NCBI RefSeq assembly: GCF_003428695.1
Contig: NZ_QURH01000299.1
Location: 1-44,053 of the forward strand
DNA from: Actinomadura logoneensis
Lineage (GTDB): Bacteria > Actinomycetota > Actinomycetes > Streptosporangiales > Streptosporangiaceae
Length of the DNA: 44,053 nucleotides
Reading direction: 5' to 3'
The notes below the pieces were generated by a model. That model did no database searches, had not been told where the DNA came from, and saw only the letters and a list, made by a program, of their open reading frames with translations. Positions 41,241 through 44,053 of the stretch are shown piece by piece. The position numbers and the translations under genes were made by a program. Each line of letters opens with the position of its first letter. Positions within the stretch are counted from its first letter, which is position 1.

Positions 41241-42500
41241 TCAGGGGAGGAAGCCGCCGAAGACCGTCATGGAACGGGACGTCCGGATACTGAAGCTCCT
41301 GCCGGTCTCACGGGCCTCGCCGGTCGTCAGGTCGACGATGACGCCCTGGGAGGCGTGAGGAGGCATCCCCTCCGTGCCGCTCGGGTCCCGGGACTTGTCC
41401 CGCACGGTGAAGTACGTCGTCGGCCCCACCCATGCCTGCGCGCCGCCCACGCCGCTGAGCCGCCGTTCCGAGGCGATCTCACCGGTACCCAGGTTCACGA
41501 GGACGGCCGTGTCCATGCCCGAGTTGAAGGTGAGCAGCGTGCGCCCGTCCGGCGAGAGGGCGTTGCCGTTGATGCCGCGCAGGTCGACCTTCGGAGCGAC
41601 CCGGACCCTGGCGCGCACGGCGCCGTCCTGGCCGGAGACCGTCAGCGGCTTCTCGCGGTCCCAGATGTCGCCCTGCACGATCGTGGACGCGTCCCGGCTG
41701 ACGCCGATCACGGTCCCGGCCTGCAGGGCCGTGGCGGCTCCCGTCCGCGTGTCGACCAGGGACGCCCGGGCGCCGGGGTTCGCCTGCGAAGACAGCGCGA
41801 GGTGCGTGCCGTCGCCGGAGAACATCATCTGGGGGACGTCCGTCGGAGCCGTGGGCGGCCCCACCGGTGTGACCTTCCCCGAGGACAGGTCGCGGACGAC
41901 GAGCCTCTGGTCCTTCGCGCGCTGGTAGGCGATGCGCCACCCGTCCGGGCTGATCGCCAGCGGCGTGTCGGCGCTCATGTAGTCCCTCGGCTTCACCGCG
42001 CGGGAGCCGACGCCGTCCGGCAGCCGCCACTGCTTCCCGGACCGGCCGACCAGCCGCCACTGGGCGCAGGCGCCCGAGGCGCTCGCCGCCCCCTTGGGAC
42101 GCAGCCACCCGCAGTGGTCGAGGAAGCCGTACACGACGGGTTCGACCTTGCCGGCCGGGAGCGGGCCGGGCAGCACGCCCCGGGGGTTGAGGATCTCGCC
42201 GGGACGGGTGGCCAGGGGCGCGTCGGTACGGGTGGCCAGGGGCGCGTCGGGCCGCTCGGCCGGTCCCGGGTGGTCGGCGCCGCCCCCGGCCGTCGCCGTC
42301 CCGACGAGGACCGCGGCGGCGGCGGTCAGGGCCGTCGCGGACGGAACGGCGATGAGGCGGAGGCGCCGGCGCCGGCGGGCGGCGGTCAGGACCCGGGCGG
42401 CGTTCACCCGGGTCGGGGCGTCCTCGGCCAGCTCGTCCAGCGCGCCGCGCAGCCCGTCATGCAGCCCGTCATGGAATGTGTCGTGCGCCTGGGGGCTCAT
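41241..42500 (-). CDS. Membrane-anchored beta-propeller protein in SigE operon (anti-sigma-like)
   Basis: 419 residues. A cytoplasmic N-terminus with DTFHDGLHDGLRGALDELAE (residue 8-27) and ARVLTAARRRRR is followed by a transmembrane helix (LIAVPSATALTAAAAVLVG near 48-66) and an extracellular beta-propeller-like domain (ISPDGWRIAYQRAKDQRLVV; SPDGRTLLTFNSGMDTAVLV; SGDGTHLALSS). ATG 42500 overlaps the SigE stop by ATGA. The topology fits a regulator that senses outside conditions and controls SigE, but I do not see a classical zinc anti-sigma motif, so the anti-sigma role is inference. Confidence 0.75.
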   Translation of the reverse strand: MSPQAHDTFHDGLHDGLRGALDELAEDAPTRVNAARVLTAARRRRRLRLIAVPSATALTAAAAVLVGTATAGGGADHPGPAERPDAPLATRTDAPLATRPGEILNPRGVLPGPLPAGKVEPVVYGFLDHCGWLRPKGAASASGACAQWRLVGRSGKQWRLPDGVGSRAVKPRDYMSADTPLAISPDGWRIAYQRAKDQRLVVRDLSSGKVTPVGPPTAPTDVPQMMFSGDGTHLALSSQANPGARASLVDTRTGAATALQAGTVIGVSRDASTIVQGDIWDREKPLTVSGQDGAVRARVRVAPKVDLRGINGNALSPDGRTLLTFNSGMDTAVLVNLGTGEIASERRLSGVGGAQAWVGPTTYFTVRDKSRDPSGTEGMPPHASQGVIVDLTTGEARETGRSFSIRTSRSMTVFGGFLP

Positions 42501-43024
42501 CGCACCACCTCCGGGATCTCGGTGTCGGTCAGGAGTTCGGCGAGCCCGGGTTCGAGGGCGCGCAGCCGCGCGAGGGCGCGGTGGGTCTGGCTCTTCACGG
42601 TGCCGACCGAGCAGCCCAGCAGCGTCGCGGTCTCGTTCTCGGAGCGGTCCTCGTAGAAGCGGAGGACGATCAGCGCGCGCTGCTTGGCCGTCAGCCTCCC
42701 GAGCGCCTGGCGCAGGAGGACCGACCGGACGGTGCGGTCGGCGATGTCGGGATGGCCCGCCGGCTCGGGCGGCGCCGCGCTGGGAAAGACGTGTTGGCCG
42801 CGCCGCCTCCACCAGTTGAGGTGCTCGTGGTACAGGATCTTGCGTACGTAGGTCTCGGGGTCCCCGGCGGCCGACACGCGCCGCCACCGCGGCGCGAGCT
42901 TGACCAGGGCGGTCTGCACGAGATCCTCCGCGCGATGCCGGTCGCCGGTGAGCAGGAACGCCGACCGGAGCAGCGCCGGTCCCCGGGCCGCGACGAACTC
43001 GGGCAAACCCTCGTAGTGCACCAT
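42497..43024 (-). CDS. SigE-family extracytoplasmic-function sigma factor
   Basis: 175 residues of the SigE (ECF) family common in actinomycetes. Region 2 includes FVAARGPALLRSAFLLTGDR and EDLVQTALVKLAPRWRRV; region 4 includes LTAKQRALIVLRFYEDRSEN and ATLLGCSVGTVKSQTHRALA. AAGGAGG is three to six bases before ATG 43024 or GTG 43021; ATG kept. Upstream codons to 43075 are not part of the family. It overlaps the membrane propeller gene by ATGA, which suggests that the sigma factor and its regulator are made together. Confidence 0.92.
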   Translation of the reverse strand: MVHYEGLPEFVAARGPALLRSAFLLTGDRHRAEDLVQTALVKLAPRWRRVSAAGDPETYVRKILYHEHLNWWRRRGQHVFPSAAPPEPAGHPDIADRTVRSVLLRQALGRLTAKQRALIVLRFYEDRSENETATLLGCSVGTVKSQTHRALARLRALEPGLAELLTDTEIPEVVR

Positions 43025-43174
43025 CCGCCTCCTTGTCGCCCGTATACACACCGGGGAGGCGGCGAAGGTTGGCACCCCGGAGGAGATTCTTTCGATCGTG
43101 CCGGAGCTTCTGGGCGGCCGAGTCCTCCGCGGTCGAGACTTGCCCGGACGGTCCGTCGGCGAGGTTGGAGGACC

Positions 43175-43740
43175 ATGGGGCAGAGCCCGGTCCCCGGGCA
43201 GGCGCCGCCCCCGGACGCCGCGGCTCCGCCCGGCGGGCCGTCGGTCGAGGAGCTACTGGCCGGCGTACCGTCCGAGGGGCGCGCGGTGGCGCTGGTCGAG
43301 TACCTCAAGCCGCGGACGTCGGGCGACTCGCTCGCCTGGCTCGCGCGGATCGCGGACGCACCGGCGTCGAGGCGCCGGACGCCGACGACAAGAGCCGCAA
43401 CCTGGCGCTCACGGCCATCTGGTTCGCCGACCATCTCGACGGCTCGGCGGAGATGCTGCTCAGCCTGTCGGAGACGATGAGGGCGAGCGGCGAGGGCGAC
43501 CCGAACGTCCACTACCGGCGGGCGGCGGCCCTGCGGCGGCTGGGACGCTACGACGAGGCGCTGGTGGAGATCGACCTCGCGATCGAGCCGATCGGCGTCG
43601 GCAGCATGCTGGTGCGCGAGCAGTACGCGCAGGAGCGCCGCGCGATCAGCGACGCGCGCGACATGCGCCGGCAGGCCGAGGGCGTCCGCCCGGCGGACGG
43701 CGGACGGCGGCCGGCGGACGGTATTCGGCGCGCCGCGGAG
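43175..43740 (+). pseudogene. TPR-like protein gene with a probable 1-nt deletion
   Basis: ATG 43175 has GGAGG upstream and reads MGQSPVPGQAPPPDAAAPPG, then VEELLAGVPSEGRAVALVEY. Near 43370 the frame changes; the shifted frame reads TGVEAPDADDKSRNLALTAI, then WFADHLDGSAEMLLSLSETM and VHYRRAAALRRLGRYDEALV, a TPR-like pair of helices. A missing G in a GGG run at the join would restore one protein. In the shifted frame no stop is found before the next gene start, so the end is uncertain. It may be an assembly error. Confidence 0.55.
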
Positions 43741-43926
43741 CCCTGCTGCGAGCAGCCGTCAGTAGATTCTGCGCATTCCTTGGCGGCGGGTGTTATAGGC
43801 CTCGGAAAAGCCGCGCCGAGGTCCGGACAAGTCAGTTCGCACGCCACTCCCAGGGGTACCGGTCCGAACCGAAAAGGACCACATCGGGTAATTGAACCCG
43901 ATATTTCCCGAGGAGGACGATCTGTA

Positions 43927-44053
43927 ATGCGTCGAACGAAGCCGCACACCACCGGGCGCCCGTCCGTTCCCCCGCCGTGGCGGGGCCGCGTCAGGCGCGC
44001 GGCCGTGCCCCTCGCGGCGCTGGCCACCGTGCCCGTCGCGGCGCTGGCCACCG
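43927..44053 (+). CDS. Start of a secreted protein (cut by window edge)
   Basis: ATG 43927 is preceded by GAGGAGG nine bases upstream in an AT-richer promoter zone. The visible 42 residues contain a basic N-terminus (MRRTKPHTTGRPSVPPPWRG), then RVRRAAVPLAALATVPVAAL, a hydrophobic segment typical of a signal peptide. The mature protein lies beyond the window, so no function can be given. Confidence 0.6.
   Translation, partial: MRRTKPHTTGRPSVPPPWRGRVRRAAVPLAALATVPVAALAT

Overview
The window is high-GC DNA from an actinomycete. The very high GC content, GTG/TTG starts, short ATGA/TGATG gene overlaps, a SigE-family sigma factor, an EgtA-type glutamate-cysteine ligase, DUF6461 and XRE-TPR regulator families all fit. 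A filamentous genus related to Actinomadura or Streptomyces is my inference; nothing in the window fixes the genus.

Layout. (1) 1-5569 is core chromosome, mostly minus strand: an acyl-CoA ligase (cut by the window edge), a DUF1444 protein, cobQ and cobD overlapping by ATGA, an APH-fold phosphotransferase, and tRNA-Arg(TCT). (2) About 5570 to 23800 is an accessory region of decaying material: an IS630 transposase with an amber stop, a low-GC XRE regulator, a second IS630 remnant, a tRNA 3'-end scar with its terminator, a complete IS701-type element (27-bp inverted repeats, CTAG target duplication) with a broken transposase, IS5 fragments, an RHS C-terminal fragment, a SUKH immunity protein, a decayed XRE-TPR regulator, an MFS exporter and a MazG-like hydrolase. 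(3) Inside it, 9700-14530 is intact and compact: a reductase and an XRE-SLOG protein on the minus strand face a 40-residue peptide, a JmjC/cupin oxygenase, an aldo/keto reductase and an APH-fold kinase on the plus strand. I read it as a candidate RiPP-like peptide modification locus and the most novel content here. (4) 23802-34900 holds small regulator/target modules: HxlR with a methyltransferase, a PadR three-gene operon, EamA with a CGNR regulator, SDR, TetR with an MFS exporter, and TetR with a quinone oxidoreductase. Several have visible palindromic operators. (5) 34969-44053 has a radical SAM protein with a B12-binding-like domain, a tRNA-Leu-like gene with an abnormal 8-nt anticodon loop, an EgtA-like ligase, a His-rich surface-type protein, a BlaI/M56 pair, a SigE factor with a membrane-anchored beta-propeller partner, a frameshifted TPR gene and the start of a secreted protein.

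How genes work together. CobQ and CobD act on late corrin intermediates of cobalamin synthesis. The 9700-14530 genes are arranged as regulator/sensor, substrate peptide, then three enzymes joined by overlaps, which suggests stepwise modification of the peptide. Each of the HxlR, PadR, TetR and BlaI regulators probably controls its immediate neighbour. Several frameshifts lie in short homopolymers, so assembly error has to be excluded before every one is accepted as real decay.
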